DNA of 13,866 nucleotides, from NCBI GenBank assembly GCA_017619985.1, contig JAFZRG010000201.1:1-13866 (forward strand). Direction: 5' to 3'. The DNA is from Bacillota bacterium. GTDB lineage: Bacteria > Bacillota > Clostridia > Peptostreptococcales > Anaerovoracaceae. Position numbers and translations under genes: made by a program. The stretch's first letter is position 1; each line of letters starts with the position of its first letter. Positions 1-6,577 of this stretch are shown in pieces. The notes under the pieces are model-generated. The model saw only the letters and a program-made list of their open reading frames with translations, was not told the DNA's origin and ran no database searches.

Positions 1-1
1 G

Positions 2-628
2 GAAACGCTCCGGCGCGAGGGAACGGATTACCGCATCATGTTCCTGGAGGCGTCGGACGCCGTTTTGCTGCGCCGCTACAAGGAGACCCGCCGCAGCCAT
101 CCGATGAACCGCAGCGATCTGAAGAAGGGCATCCAGACGGAGCGGGAAAAACTGTCCGAGATCCGGGAGCAGGCGTCCATCATCATAGACACGTCCAATT
201 ACAAGACGGCGGATCTGAACGCCGCTATCGTACGGCAGCTGAACCCGGAGGACAGGGAGGAGAGTTTCTCCATCACGATCGAGAGCTTCGGTTTCAAGCA
301 CGGCATCCCGCAGGAGGCGGACTGGGTGCTCGACGCGAGATTCCTGCCGAATCCGTTCTATCTCGCGAGTCTGAAGAAACTGACCGGAAACAACCGCAAA
401 GTGCGTGAGTACGTCATGAAGAGCATGCTGGCGAAGGATTTCGTCGGACGCGTGGTCGGTCTCGCGCTGGACACGATCCCCGGCTACATCCAGGAAGGGA
501 AGTACAGCCTGGTGATCGCCATCGGCTGCACGGGCGGCCAGCACAGAAGCGTCGCGCTCGTGAACGAACTGGCGGATCACTTCGAGGAGCTCGGCAAACA
601 GGTAGTGGTCTTACACAGAGACCTGTGA
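2..628 (+). CDS. rapZ: RapZ/YvcJ family nucleotide-binding protein, C-terminal part (5' end outside window)
   Basis: The reading frame is open from base 2, so the gene starts upstream; about 208 C-terminal residues are present against roughly 285-295 in the full family. The N-terminal P-loop is not in view. Visible family signatures are FLEASDAVLLRRYKETRRSHP near the start, a DARFLPNPFY segment in the middle, and the closing GCTGGQHRSVALVNELA motif. In E. coli RapZ is an RNase adapter that senses glucosamine-6-phosphate; in Bacillus YvcJ is a nucleotide-binding protein of less clear role linked to competence. In Firmicutes this gene usually lies directly before yvcK and whiA; here whiA lies 3.5 kb downstream and yvcK is not between them. 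The stop is TGA at 626-628. Family assignment is firm; the physiological role in this organism is inferred. Confidence 0.95.
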   Translation, partial: ETLRREGTDYRIMFLEASDAVLLRRYKETRRSHPMNRSDLKKGIQTEREKLSEIREQASIIIDTSNYKTADLNAAIVRQLNPEDREESFSITIESFGFKHGIPQEADWVLDARFLPNPFYLASLKKLTGNNRKVREYVMKSMLAKDFVGRVVGLALDTIPGYIQEGKYSLVIAIGCTGGQHRSVALVNELADHFEELGKQVVVLHRDL

Positions 629-641
629 TAAAATATTCAGG
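624..641 (+). promoter_or_regulatory. Candidate extended -10 for BKACE 1 overlapped by an ARG-box-like palindrome
   Basis: At 626-634 the sequence TGATAAAAT fits an extended -10 (TGnTAAAAT) and overlaps the rapZ stop codon; the -35 region is poor. The same bases form TGTGATAAAATATTCAGG, an AT-centred inverted repeat (TGA...TCA) that matches about 12 of 18 positions of the Bacillus arginine-repressor box as I remember it. A start near 641 would leave a leader of about 60 bases before BKACE 1. Speculative. Confidence 0.3.
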
Positions 642-661
642 TGGGCAATGACCCGCATTTT
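641..661 (+). terminator. Weak hairpin after rapZ
   Basis: GTGGG (641-645) can pair with CCCGC (652-656), including one G-U pair, around a six-base loop, followed by ATTTT. The stem is only five pairs, so this is at best a leaky terminator or a small structure in the BKACE 1 leader. Confidence 0.25.
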
Positions 662-703
662 ACCCGTTACCATTTATCTATGATATAAAAAGGAGAAAAC
701 GCT

Positions 704-1534
704 ATGGACAAACTGATCATCTCCTGCTGCATTTGCGGAGCAGAAGTTACCAAGGAAAACAACCCCGCCGTGCCCTACACGGTAGAAGAGATCGCCCGCG
801 AGGCGAAGTCCGCCTATGATGCCGGCGCAGCCCTCATCCACCTGCACGTCAGATGGGACGACGGTACTCCGACCCAGGACAAGGGCAGATTCCAGGAATG
901 CGTCGACGCTATCCGCAAGGTATGCCCCGACGTCATCATCCAGCCCTCTACCGGCGGCGCTGTCGGCATGACCGACCTCGAGAGACTGCAGTCCACCGAG
1001 ATCACCCCGACTCCGGAAATGGCCACGCTCGACTGCGGCACCTGCAACTTCGGCGGAGACGAGATCTTCATCAATACCGACAACACCATCAACAACTTCG
1101 GCGACATCATGAAGGAAAGAGGCATCAAGCCTGAGTGCGAAGTCTTCGACAAGGGCATGATCGACCTGGCGCTGAAGGCTGCGAAGAAGGGTCACATCGA
1201 TTATCCGATCCACTTCGACTTCGTTCTCGGCGTTCAGATGACCGCCACCGTCCGCGACCTGGTCTTCATGGCCACGTCCATCCCCGCAGGCTGCACCTGG
1301 ACCGCGACCGGCATCGGCCGCACCTCCTGGGACATCGCCGCCGCGACGATCGCCATGGGCGGCCACGTCAGAGTCGGCTTCGAGGACAACGTCTACATGT
1401 CCAAGGGCGTCCTGGCCAAGTCCAACGGCGAGATGGTCGAAAGAGTCGTCCAGATGGCCAAGCTGATGAACCGCGAAGTCGCCACCCCGGCGGAAGCCAG
1501 AGAGATCCTCGGCCTGAAGCCGCTGGAAGCGTAA
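704..1534 (+). CDS. kce: 3-keto-5-aminohexanoate cleavage enzyme-like protein (BKACE 1, DUF849)
   Basis: A 276-residue TIM-barrel enzyme of the BKACE family, the same length as characterised Kce. The family joins a 3-keto acid with acetyl-CoA to give acetoacetate and a new acyl-CoA; Kce acts on 3-keto-5-aminohexanoate in lysine fermentation. Visible residues: zinc ligands His46 and His48 in IHLHVR, the QPSTGG loop with Ser82, the PECEVFD segment near 143-149, and Arg223-x3-Glu227-Asp228 in RVGFEDN. Glu14, the position linked with binding the substrate amino group in Kce, is present, which supports an amino-keto acid substrate. ATG 704 follows an AAAGGAG site at suitable spacing. The usual partners of lysine fermentation (kamA, kamDE, kdd, kal) are not in the window, so the exact substrate is uncertain. 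A strong terminator isolates the gene; an amino acid importer lies downstream. Confidence 0.88.
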   Translation: MDKLIISCCICGAEVTKENNPAVPYTVEEIAREAKSAYDAGAALIHLHVRWDDGTPTQDKGRFQECVDAIRKVCPDVIIQPSTGGAVGMTDLERLQSTEITPTPEMATLDCGTCNFGGDEIFINTDNTINNFGDIMKERGIKPECEVFDKGMIDLALKAAKKGHIDYPIHFDFVLGVQMTATVRDLVFMATSIPAGCTWTATGIGRTSWDIAAATIAMGGHVRVGFEDNVYMSKGVLAKSNGEMVERVVQMAKLMNREVATPAEAREILGLKPLEA

Positions 1535-1558
1535 GAGCGCGATGACAGACCAACGGAG

Positions 1559-1588
1559 AAGCCCCGCATGCCGCGGGGCTTTTTATTT
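1559..1588 (+). terminator. Rho-independent terminator after BKACE 1
   Basis: AAGCCCCGC (1559-1567) pairs with GCGGGGCTT (1573-1581) around the five-base loop ATGCC, followed by TTTATTT. It should end the BKACE 1 transcript and insulate the transporter operon. Confidence 0.93.
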
Positions 1589-1594
1589 GTCGTA

Positions 1595-1675
1595 AATGCA
1601 TAAAAATTTGCAAAAACTGCGAAAAATATGTATTTTATGCAATATTGACCCTTGACTATACATTTTTATGCAGTA
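1595..1675 (+). promoter_or_regulatory. Three TGCATAAAA-type boxes, candidate ArgR/AhrC operators
   Basis: TGCATAAAAAT at 1597-1607 is repeated as exact inverse ATTTTTATGCA at 1662-1672, with a third, one base shorter, ATTTTATGCA at 1632-1641. The last copy lies between the -35 and -10 of the transporter promoter, as expected for a repressor site; its spacing from the middle copy is 31 bases, about three helical turns. The left part of the first site, ATGCATAAAAATT, is close to the Bacillus ARG box (CATGAATAAAAATTCAAG, from memory), but none is a full match. The repeat is seen directly; the regulator is inferred. Confidence 0.5.
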
Positions 1676-1679
1676 CAAT
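1652..1679 (+). promoter_or_regulatory. Promoter of the amino acid ABC transporter operon
   Basis: TTGACT (1652-1657) and TACAAT (1674-1679) are separated by 16 bases in a very AT-rich stretch. Transcription would start near 1686, giving a leader of about 65 bases before the lipoprotein gene. One operator-like box sits in the spacer. Confidence 0.75.
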
Positions 1680-1750
1680 ATACATGTCAGCTGAAGAACA
1701 ACACCTTTTCACGGAAACAAACATAAAAAGTATAGAAGGAGACAATCACA

Positions 1751-2620
1751 ATGAAAAAGTTTTTAGCGATCCTCATGGCAGCGCTGCTGCTCTTCTCAGT
1801 CACAGCCTGCAGTTCCTCAAATGAACCCGCACAGCCTGCCGAAGCCGGCGGCGAAGCGGAAGAACAGCTCACCTTAGCCGCCGGCAAACTGTCCGTGGCG
1901 ATCTCCCCGGACTTCGCGCCGATGGAATTCGTCGATACTTCGAAATCCGGCCAGGATCAGTACGTCGGCTTTGACGTCACGCTGGCGAAGTTCATCGCGG
2001 AGCAGATGGGCTGTGAACTGGTCATCGAACCCATGAGCTTCGACGCCTGCCAGGCAGCCGTCCAGACGCACTCGGTCGACATGTCCATCTCCGGCTTCTC
2101 CTACACGCCGGAGCGTGCCGAAAACTTCAACCTGTCCGACTACTACTACGCCGGCGATAACGAGACCGAACAGACGATCATCGTTCTGGCGGAGAACGCG
2201 GACAAGTGGACGAAGGCGGAAGATTACAGCGGCAAGAAGGTCGCGGCGCAGAGCGCGTCCCTGCAGTACAACCTCTGCACGAGCCAGCTGCCCTCCGATA
2301 CGGAGATCGTCGTCTATGCCGATCTCGGCACCGCAGTCGAAGCGCTGCGTTCCGGCATCGTAGACGCTGTGGCAGTCGCATACGGCAACGGCGAAGCGAT
2401 CATCGCCAACAACAGTGCGGTCGCCATGAGCGGCTTCGAATTCGAAGTCTCCGAAGAAGCGGAGAACAACGTCATCATGATGACCAAGGGCAACGACGCG
2501 CTGCTGGCAAAGGTCAACGAGATCCTGGCCATCGCGTATGACAACGGCTACTACGGCGAGTGGTACGCAGAAGCGGAAGCCCTCGCAGGCATCGATACGG
2601 CAGAGGAAGTCAGCTACTAA
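1751..2620 (+). CDS. Amino acid ABC transporter substrate-binding lipoprotein (SBP family 3)
   Basis: A 289-residue extracytoplasmic receptor. Residues 1-19 form a lipoprotein signal peptide (charged MKK, then a hydrophobic stretch) ending in a VTAC lipobox with Cys20 as the acylated residue, followed by a Ser/Glu/Ala-rich linker. The mature part follows the family 3 pattern: KLSVAISPDFAPMEFVD at the first strand, YVGFDVTLAKFIAEQMG, SISGFSYTPERAENFNLSDYY with the arginine that typically holds the ligand carboxylate, and GKKVAAQSAS at the second lobe. The family binds polar amino acids such as arginine, lysine, histidine, glutamine or cystine; the exact ligand cannot be read here. ATG 1751 follows GAAGGAGA. 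It heads an operon with permease and ATPase; the ARG-box-like operator would fit a basic amino acid, but this is inference. Confidence 0.93.
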   Translation: MKKFLAILMAALLLFSVTACSSSNEPAQPAEAGGEAEEQLTLAAGKLSVAISPDFAPMEFVDTSKSGQDQYVGFDVTLAKFIAEQMGCELVIEPMSFDACQAAVQTHSVDMSISGFSYTPERAENFNLSDYYYAGDNETEQTIIVLAENADKWTKAEDYSGKKVAAQSASLQYNLCTSQLPSDTEIVVYADLGTAVEALRSGIVDAVAVAYGNGEAIIANNSAVAMSGFEFEVSEEAENNVIMMTKGNDALLAKVNEILAIAYDNGYYGEWYAEAEALAGIDTAEEVSY

Positions 2621-2658
2621 GCTGCAGGTCCCCTCAAAACGATCATAGAATAACCCGG

Positions 2659-2695
2659 GCGGGCTGCCTCCTCCTCAAGCAGCCCGCTTCTCTTC
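2659..2695 (+). terminator. Intercistronic hairpin between binding protein and permease
   Basis: GCGGGCTGC (2659-2667) pairs with GCAGCCCGC (2679-2687) around an 11-base loop, followed by a poor T-tract (TTCTCTTC). No promoter is evident between it and the permease start, so it is more likely a partial terminator or 3' stabilising stem that gives more binding protein than permease and ATPase. Confidence 0.75.
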
Positions 2696-2722
2696 GGTAA
2701 AAAACGATTCAGGAGCAAATCA

Positions 2723-3391
2723 GTGGATTTTTTCTCAAACATCGCCAAGATCATGGCCAAGTACTGGAAAGTGTTTCTCATCAAGGGGGTCGGCTACACG
2801 CTGATCCTCACGACGATCACCGTCTTTTTCGGCGCGATCCTGGGCGTTTTCATCTGTCTGGCCCGCATGTCGAAGAACAAGGCGCTGAACGCGCTCTCGC
2901 TCAACCTGACTGAGATCATCCGCGGCACGCCCATGCTGCTGCAATTGTACGTGTTCTATTTCGGTCTGCCGCGGATCTTCCCGGGCATACCGACCTTCGT
3001 CAGCGTCCTGATCGGCTTTACGCTGAACAGCGCCTGCTACGTGTCGGAGGTGTTCCGTTCCGGCATCCAGGCGGTCGATAAGGGGCAGACGGAAGCAGCC
3101 AGAAGCCTCGGGCTGAACGGCAAGCAGACTATGATGAAGATCGTCCTGCCGCAGGCCATCAAGAACATCCTGCCGGCGCTCGGCAACGAATTCATCACCA
3201 TTACGAAGGATACGTCGCTGGCGTCCACGTTCTTCGTGGGCGAGGTCATGACATCTTACCTGATCGTCAAAGGCAACACCTTCCTGACGATGGAGTGCCT
3301 TTTCATCGTGGCCGTGATATACTATGTGATGACATTGATCCTCAACCGTCTCGTCGGCCGCATGGAGAGGAGGCTGCGCACCAGTGATTAG
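2723..3391 (+). CDS. Amino acid ABC transporter permease (HisM/GlnP type)
   Basis: A 222-residue membrane protein of the His/Glu/Gln/Arg permease family. A hydrophobic segment begins near residue 18 (KGVGYTLILTTITVFFGAIL) and more follow, consistent with about five transmembrane helices. The EAA loop that docks onto the ATPase is clear: EAARSLGLNGKQTMMKIVLPQA, preceded by VFRSGIQAVDKGQ. The conserved EIIRGTPMLLQLY segment is present. The start is GTG at 2723 with AGGAG at 2711-2715. The 3' end overlaps the ATPase gene by eight bases, so the two are probably translationally coupled. A single permease gene implies a homodimeric channel. Substrate is unknown beyond 'polar amino acid'. Confidence 0.93.
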   Translation: MDFFSNIAKIMAKYWKVFLIKGVGYTLILTTITVFFGAILGVFICLARMSKNKALNALSLNLTEIIRGTPMLLQLYVFYFGLPRIFPGIPTFVSVLIGFTLNSACYVSEVFRSGIQAVDKGQTEAARSLGLNGKQTMMKIVLPQAIKNILPALGNEFITITKDTSLASTFFVGEVMTSYLIVKGNTFLTMECLFIVAVIYYVMTLILNRLVGRMERRLRTSD

Positions 3392-4127
3392 AACCGTAGA
3401 TCTGCATAAGAGCTTTGTCATAGAAGGGCAGGCGGAACCTCTGCACGTCCTGAAAGGCGTATCCGAGCACATCAAAAAGGGTGAAGTCGTGTCCATCATC
3501 GGTCCGTCGGGCGGCGGCAAGAGCACGTTCCTGCGCTGCCTGAACATGCTGGAAGTCCCCGAAAAGGGTCACATCTACTTCGAGGGCGTCGACATCACGG
3601 CGGAGAACGTGGATATCAACCTGCACCGCCAGAAGATGGGCATGGTGTTCCAGCACTTCAACGTGTTCCCGCACCTTTCCGTGGCGGAAAACATCACGCT
3701 GGCGCCGGTGCTGACGAAAAAGAAGACGCAGGCGGAAGCGGAAGAACTCGCGAAGGAGCTGCTGGTCCGCGTCGGGCTGTACGACAAGTGGAGCGAACAT
3801 CCCGGCAGGCTGTCCGGCGGCCAGAAGCAGAGGCTCGCCATCGTGCGGGCTCTGGCCATGGAGCCCGACGTGATGCTGTTCGACGAACCCACGTCCGCGC
3901 TGGACCCGGAGATGGTCGGCGAGGTGCTGGACGTCATCAAGGGCCTGGTGAAGTCGGGCATGACGTCCGTGATCGTGACCCATGAAATGGGCTTCTGCCG
4001 CGAGGTGTCGGACAGAGTGCTGTTCATGGATGGAGGCATCATCGCGGAGGAGGGGACGCCGGAAGAGGTGTTCAACCATCCGCAGAACCCCAGAACGCAG
4101 GAATTCCTGAGCAAAGTGCTGTATTAA
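3384..4127 (+). CDS. Amino acid ABC transporter ATP-binding protein (GlnQ/HisP type)
   Basis: A 247-residue ATPase that powers the importer. Motifs in order: Walker A GPSGGGKST near residues 34-42, Q-loop in MGMVFQHFNVFPHLSV, signature LSGGQKQRLAIVRALAMEP, Walker B VMLFDEPTSALDPEMV, and the H-loop VTHEMGF. VFQHFNVFPHLSV and VTHEMGFCREVSDRVLFMDGG are typical of the polar amino acid (PAAT) subfamily. The start is GTG 3384, overlapping the permease stop, with GAGAGGAGG upstream at 3365-3373. It ends the operon and is followed by a strong terminator. Confidence 0.95.
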   Translation: MIRTVDLHKSFVIEGQAEPLHVLKGVSEHIKKGEVVSIIGPSGGGKSTFLRCLNMLEVPEKGHIYFEGVDITAENVDINLHRQKMGMVFQHFNVFPHLSVAENITLAPVLTKKKTQAEAEELAKELLVRVGLYDKWSEHPGRLSGGQKQRLAIVRALAMEPDVMLFDEPTSALDPEMVGEVLDVIKGLVKSGMTSVIVTHEMGFCREVSDRVLFMDGGIIAEEGTPEEVFNHPQNPRTQEFLSKVLY

Positions 4128-4136
4128 AGAACCTTG

Positions 4137-4163
4137 AAAGCCGGACGCCGCCGTCCGGCTTTT
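4137..4163 (+). terminator. Rho-independent terminator of the transporter operon
   Basis: AAAGCCGGAC (4137-4146) pairs with GTCCGGCTTT (4153-4162) around GCCGCC. Its short T-tail runs directly into the whiA promoter -10. Confidence 0.9.
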
Positions 4164-4164
4164 G

Positions 4165-4180
4165 TGCTATAATCTTCATA
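4165..4180 (+). promoter_or_regulatory. Extended -10 promoter of whiA with start site at the initiation codon
   Basis: TGCTATAAT (4165-4173) is a perfect extended -10 (TGnTATAAT). The usual start distance puts +1 at about 4180, which is the A of the whiA ATG. No Shine-Dalgarno sequence lies between, and there is no good -35, as allowed for extended -10 promoters. The mRNA is therefore predicted to be leaderless or nearly so. Confidence 0.7.
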
Positions 4181-5145
4181 TGTCCTATGCTGCCGATATC
4201 AAAAATGAACTGACGAGAACGGTGCCGGAGAAGAAATGCTGCCAGCTGGCGGAGATCGCCGGCTTTTTGCGTTTCGCGGGAAGCATCACGCTGAGCGGCG
4301 GCAGGATGGGCATCAAGGTGACGACGGACAACGCGTCCGCTGCCCGTCTGTTCATACGGCTCATCAAGGAGTATTTCGGCGCGAAAACGGCCCTGTCTTT
4401 AGGTGAACCGACGCCGCTGGCGAAGGGGCGTATCTACGAGCTGACCGTCACGCCCGAGATGAATTCCGAACAGATCCTGCGCGAAGTGGGCATTCTGGGG
4501 GTCAAAGAGGGCAGCAACTATATCACGGACGGGTTCGACGCGGCGATCGTGCGCAGGCGCTGCTGCAAAAAGTCCGCGCTGCGCGGGGCGTTTCTGGCCT
4601 GCGGCTCCGTGTCGGATCCGCGCAAGGGCTATCACATGGAACTGGTCTGCGGTTCGGAATACATGGCGCAGGACGTGCGCCGCGTGGTCAACAGTTTCGG
4701 TCTGCGCAGCAAGATCAGCAGGAGAAGAAACAAGTACATCGTCTATCTGAAGGAAAGCGAACAGATCGGCGATTTTCTGAACGTCATCGGCGCGACGGCG
4801 GCGTACTTCAAATTCCAGGAAGTGCGCATGATGAAGGAAAATCTGAACAAGACGAACCGCATCGCCAACTGCGAGAGCGCGAACGTGGACAAACAGGTCG
4901 GCGCGGCGCAGAAGCAATTGGCCGATATCCGGGTCATCGAGGAGACGAAAGGTCTCGGAGCGCTTCCTGCTCACCTGCAGGAGACCGCCCTGATGAGAAA
5001 GCAGCATCCGGAGCTGTCTTTAGCGGATCTGGCGGAACTGTTCGAACCGCCTCTGAAAAAGTCCGGCCTCAACCACCGGTTTGCGAAATTGGCGGAAGAA
5101 GCGAACAAAATGAGGGCATATCGATCGGAGGAGTTCCGGTTATGA
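4180..5145 (+). CDS. whiA: DNA-binding protein WhiA (YvcL)
   Basis: A 321-residue WhiA. The N-terminal part is a degenerate LAGLIDADG homing-endonuclease-like fold (AEIAGFLRFAGSITLSGGRMGIKVTTDN and RGAFLACGSVSDPRKGYHMEL are typical), and the C-terminal part is a helix-turn-helix: HPELSLADLAELFEPPLKKSGLNHRFAKL. WhiA controls sporulation and division genes in Streptomyces and affects division and chromosome segregation in Bacillus. The ATG at 4180 is chosen because MSYAADIKNELTR matches the usual N-terminus. A TTG six codons upstream would lie in the terminator tail and precede the promoter start, so it is rejected. The stop overlaps the next ATG (ATGA). In most Firmicutes whiA follows yvcK; here it starts its own operon. 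Confidence 0.96.
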   Translation: MSYAADIKNELTRTVPEKKCCQLAEIAGFLRFAGSITLSGGRMGIKVTTDNASAARLFIRLIKEYFGAKTALSLGEPTPLAKGRIYELTVTPEMNSEQILREVGILGVKEGSNYITDGFDAAIVRRRCCKKSALRGAFLACGSVSDPRKGYHMELVCGSEYMAQDVRRVVNSFGLRSKISRRRNKYIVYLKESEQIGDFLNVIGATAAYFKFQEVRMMKENLNKTNRIANCESANVDKQVGAAQKQLADIRVIEETKGLGALPAHLQETALMRKQHPELSLADLAELFEPPLKKSGLNHRFAKLAEEANKMRAYRSEEFRL

Positions 5146-6005
5146 TAGAGAACAAACTTAACCGTGGGACGGTATACGTATTTCTGTGCGGGTTCCTGTT
5201 CTCGTTCGGCGGTCTCTGCATGAAGACCGTGCCCTGGGGCGCGCTGGCTATCAACAGCTTCCGCTGCATCCTGTCCGGGCTGACCATCTTTCTGTTTACC
5301 CGCATTGCGCACCATAAGATACGCGTCAATAAGCACATCCTGATCACATCTACTGCCATGATCGCGACGACGACGATCTACGCGATGGCTGTCAAACTGA
5401 CGACAGCAGGTGCCGCCATCGTCATGCAGTTCACCGTTCCGGTCTGGACCATGATTTTCGGCATCCTCCTGTTTCATAAAAAGCCAAGGCGCGGCGACGT
5501 TCTGGCTTGTATCGTCGTTTTTGCCGGTATCGGCATCTGCTTTTACGAAGGGCTTGCGGAAGGGCGCACGCTGGGGAATCTGCTCGGGTTGGTCTCAGGC
5601 GTCACGTACAGCGGTGTCTTTATGGGAAATTCTCATGAAGATTCGGATCCGATGAGCTCTGCAGTGATTGCGCAGCTCGCTTCCGGCATCGCCGAACTGC
5701 CATGGCTGCTGAAAGCTGATTTTTCCGTTTTGAATTCGAAGTCCTGGATCGCACTGATCGTGCTCGGCGTCTTTCAGATGGGTCTTGCGTATATCTTCCT
5801 GTCCATTGGTCTGCTGACGACGCCCCCAGTCACGGCTTGCCTGCTGACCGGCATCGAACCTGTGCTCAATCCGGTCTGGGTGGGACTGTTTTACGGTGAG
5901 CCCATCACGCTGCTGTTTGCGCTGGGCGGCGCCATCGTACTCATCTCCGTGACCCTCTACAGCATCTGGAACTCCAGGCAAGAAGCAGAAGGAGCACCCG
6001 GATGA
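5142..6005 (+). CDS. EamA/DMT-family membrane transporter
   Basis: A 287-residue, strongly hydrophobic protein with the two-times-five transmembrane layout of the drug/metabolite transporter superfamily. The first EamA repeat begins with GTVYVFLCGFLFSFGGLCMKTVPWGALAINSFRC and contains TTIYAMAVKLTTAGAAIVMQFTVPVWTMIFG; the second repeat holds GVFQMGLAYIFLSIGLLTTPPVTACLLTGIEPVLNPVWVGLFYGEP, a classic family signature. Members export or import amino acids, sugars or other small metabolites; the substrate is unknown. ATG 5142 overlaps the whiA stop and follows GGAGGAG, so translation is probably coupled. It in turn overlaps the next gene by ATGA. Confidence 0.92.
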   Translation: MIENKLNRGTVYVFLCGFLFSFGGLCMKTVPWGALAINSFRCILSGLTIFLFTRIAHHKIRVNKHILITSTAMIATTTIYAMAVKLTTAGAAIVMQFTVPVWTMIFGILLFHKKPRRGDVLACIVVFAGIGICFYEGLAEGRTLGNLLGLVSGVTYSGVFMGNSHEDSDPMSSAVIAQLASGIAELPWLLKADFSVLNSKSWIALIVLGVFQMGLAYIFLSIGLLTTPPVTACLLTGIEPVLNPVWVGLFYGEPITLLFALGGAIVLISVTLYSIWNSRQEAEGAPG

Positions 6006-6544
6006 AGACGAAGGAAGCGCTTCTTACCGTGGACGGCGAGACTGTCCTGGTGCAGCGGAAGAGTATCAAAAATATGTATCTGCGGGTAGATCCGTCGGGT
6101 CTGCTGCGGGTGTCCGCGCCGCGCTTTGTGAGCGATACGGCCGTGAAAGACTTCGTGCGCAGAAGGGCGGGCTGGATCGAAAAGGTCCGGACACGCGCGG
6201 AAGAAAAGGCGCAGCTGCCGGTCCGTACGTTTTCCGCGGCGGACCGCAGGGCGTTCCGGGCGAAATGCGCCGCCGCGCTCGAACGCTGGCAGCCCCTCGT
6301 CGGCAGGCGCTGCAGCGGCTTCTCCGTGCGCGACATGAAGACCCGCTGGGGATCGTGCAACACGAAGACCGGCCATCTGAACTTCAACCTGAAGCTTCTC
6401 GACATGCCGCCCGAATGCCTGGATTACGTCGTCGTCCACGAACTGTGCCATCTCTGGGTGCCCGGCCACAATCCTCTGTTCTGGAGCCGCGTCGAGCGAG
6501 TCTATCCGGACTATAAGCGAGTAAGAAAACTGTTAAGACAATAA
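6002..6544 (+). CDS. YgjP-like (DUF45/M48-type) metallohydrolase
   Basis: A 180-residue protein of the YgjP/DUF45 family. The zinc site is clear: HELCH at residues 146-150 with a third histidine in VPGHNPLFW (His156). MKTRWGSCNTKTGHLNFN near 112-129 and LDYVVVHELCHL are family hallmarks, and the N-terminal KSIKNMYLRVDPSGLLRVSAP is a typical lead-in. The family resembles SprT/M48 metallopeptidases; E. coli YgjP has been reported as a UTP pyrophosphatase, so 'peptidase' is not certain. It is the last gene of the whiA operon, starting inside the stop of the EamA gene, and is followed by a bidirectional terminator. Confidence 0.9.
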   Translation: MKTKEALLTVDGETVLVQRKSIKNMYLRVDPSGLLRVSAPRFVSDTAVKDFVRRRAGWIEKVRTRAEEKAQLPVRTFSAADRRAFRAKCAAALERWQPLVGRRCSGFSVRDMKTRWGSCNTKTGHLNFNLKLLDMPPECLDYVVVHELCHLWVPGHNPLFWSRVERVYPDYKRVRKLLRQ

Positions 6545-6574
6545 AAAAGAGAGCAGGGCCGCCTGCTCTCTTTT
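6545..6574. terminator. Bidirectional terminator between convergent genes
   Basis: AAAAGAGAGCAGG (6545-6557) and CCTGCTCTCTTTT (6562-6574) form a 13-pair stem around GCCG, with A and T tracts on opposite sides. It serves the whiA operon on + and the flavin-reductase-like gene on -. Confidence 0.93.
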
Positions 6575-6577
6575 CTG

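Noticed and set aside
674..1366. Long minus-strand open frame of 230 codons opposite BKACE 1
   Set aside because: It lies antisense to a clear BKACE gene, has low-complexity Gly/Ala/Asp/Val composition, no family match and no ribosome site; typical shadow in GC-rich third positions.
4162..4179. TTG start for whiA six codons upstream of the ATG
   Set aside because: It lies in the terminator tail and upstream of the predicted transcription start; the family N-terminus begins at the ATG.
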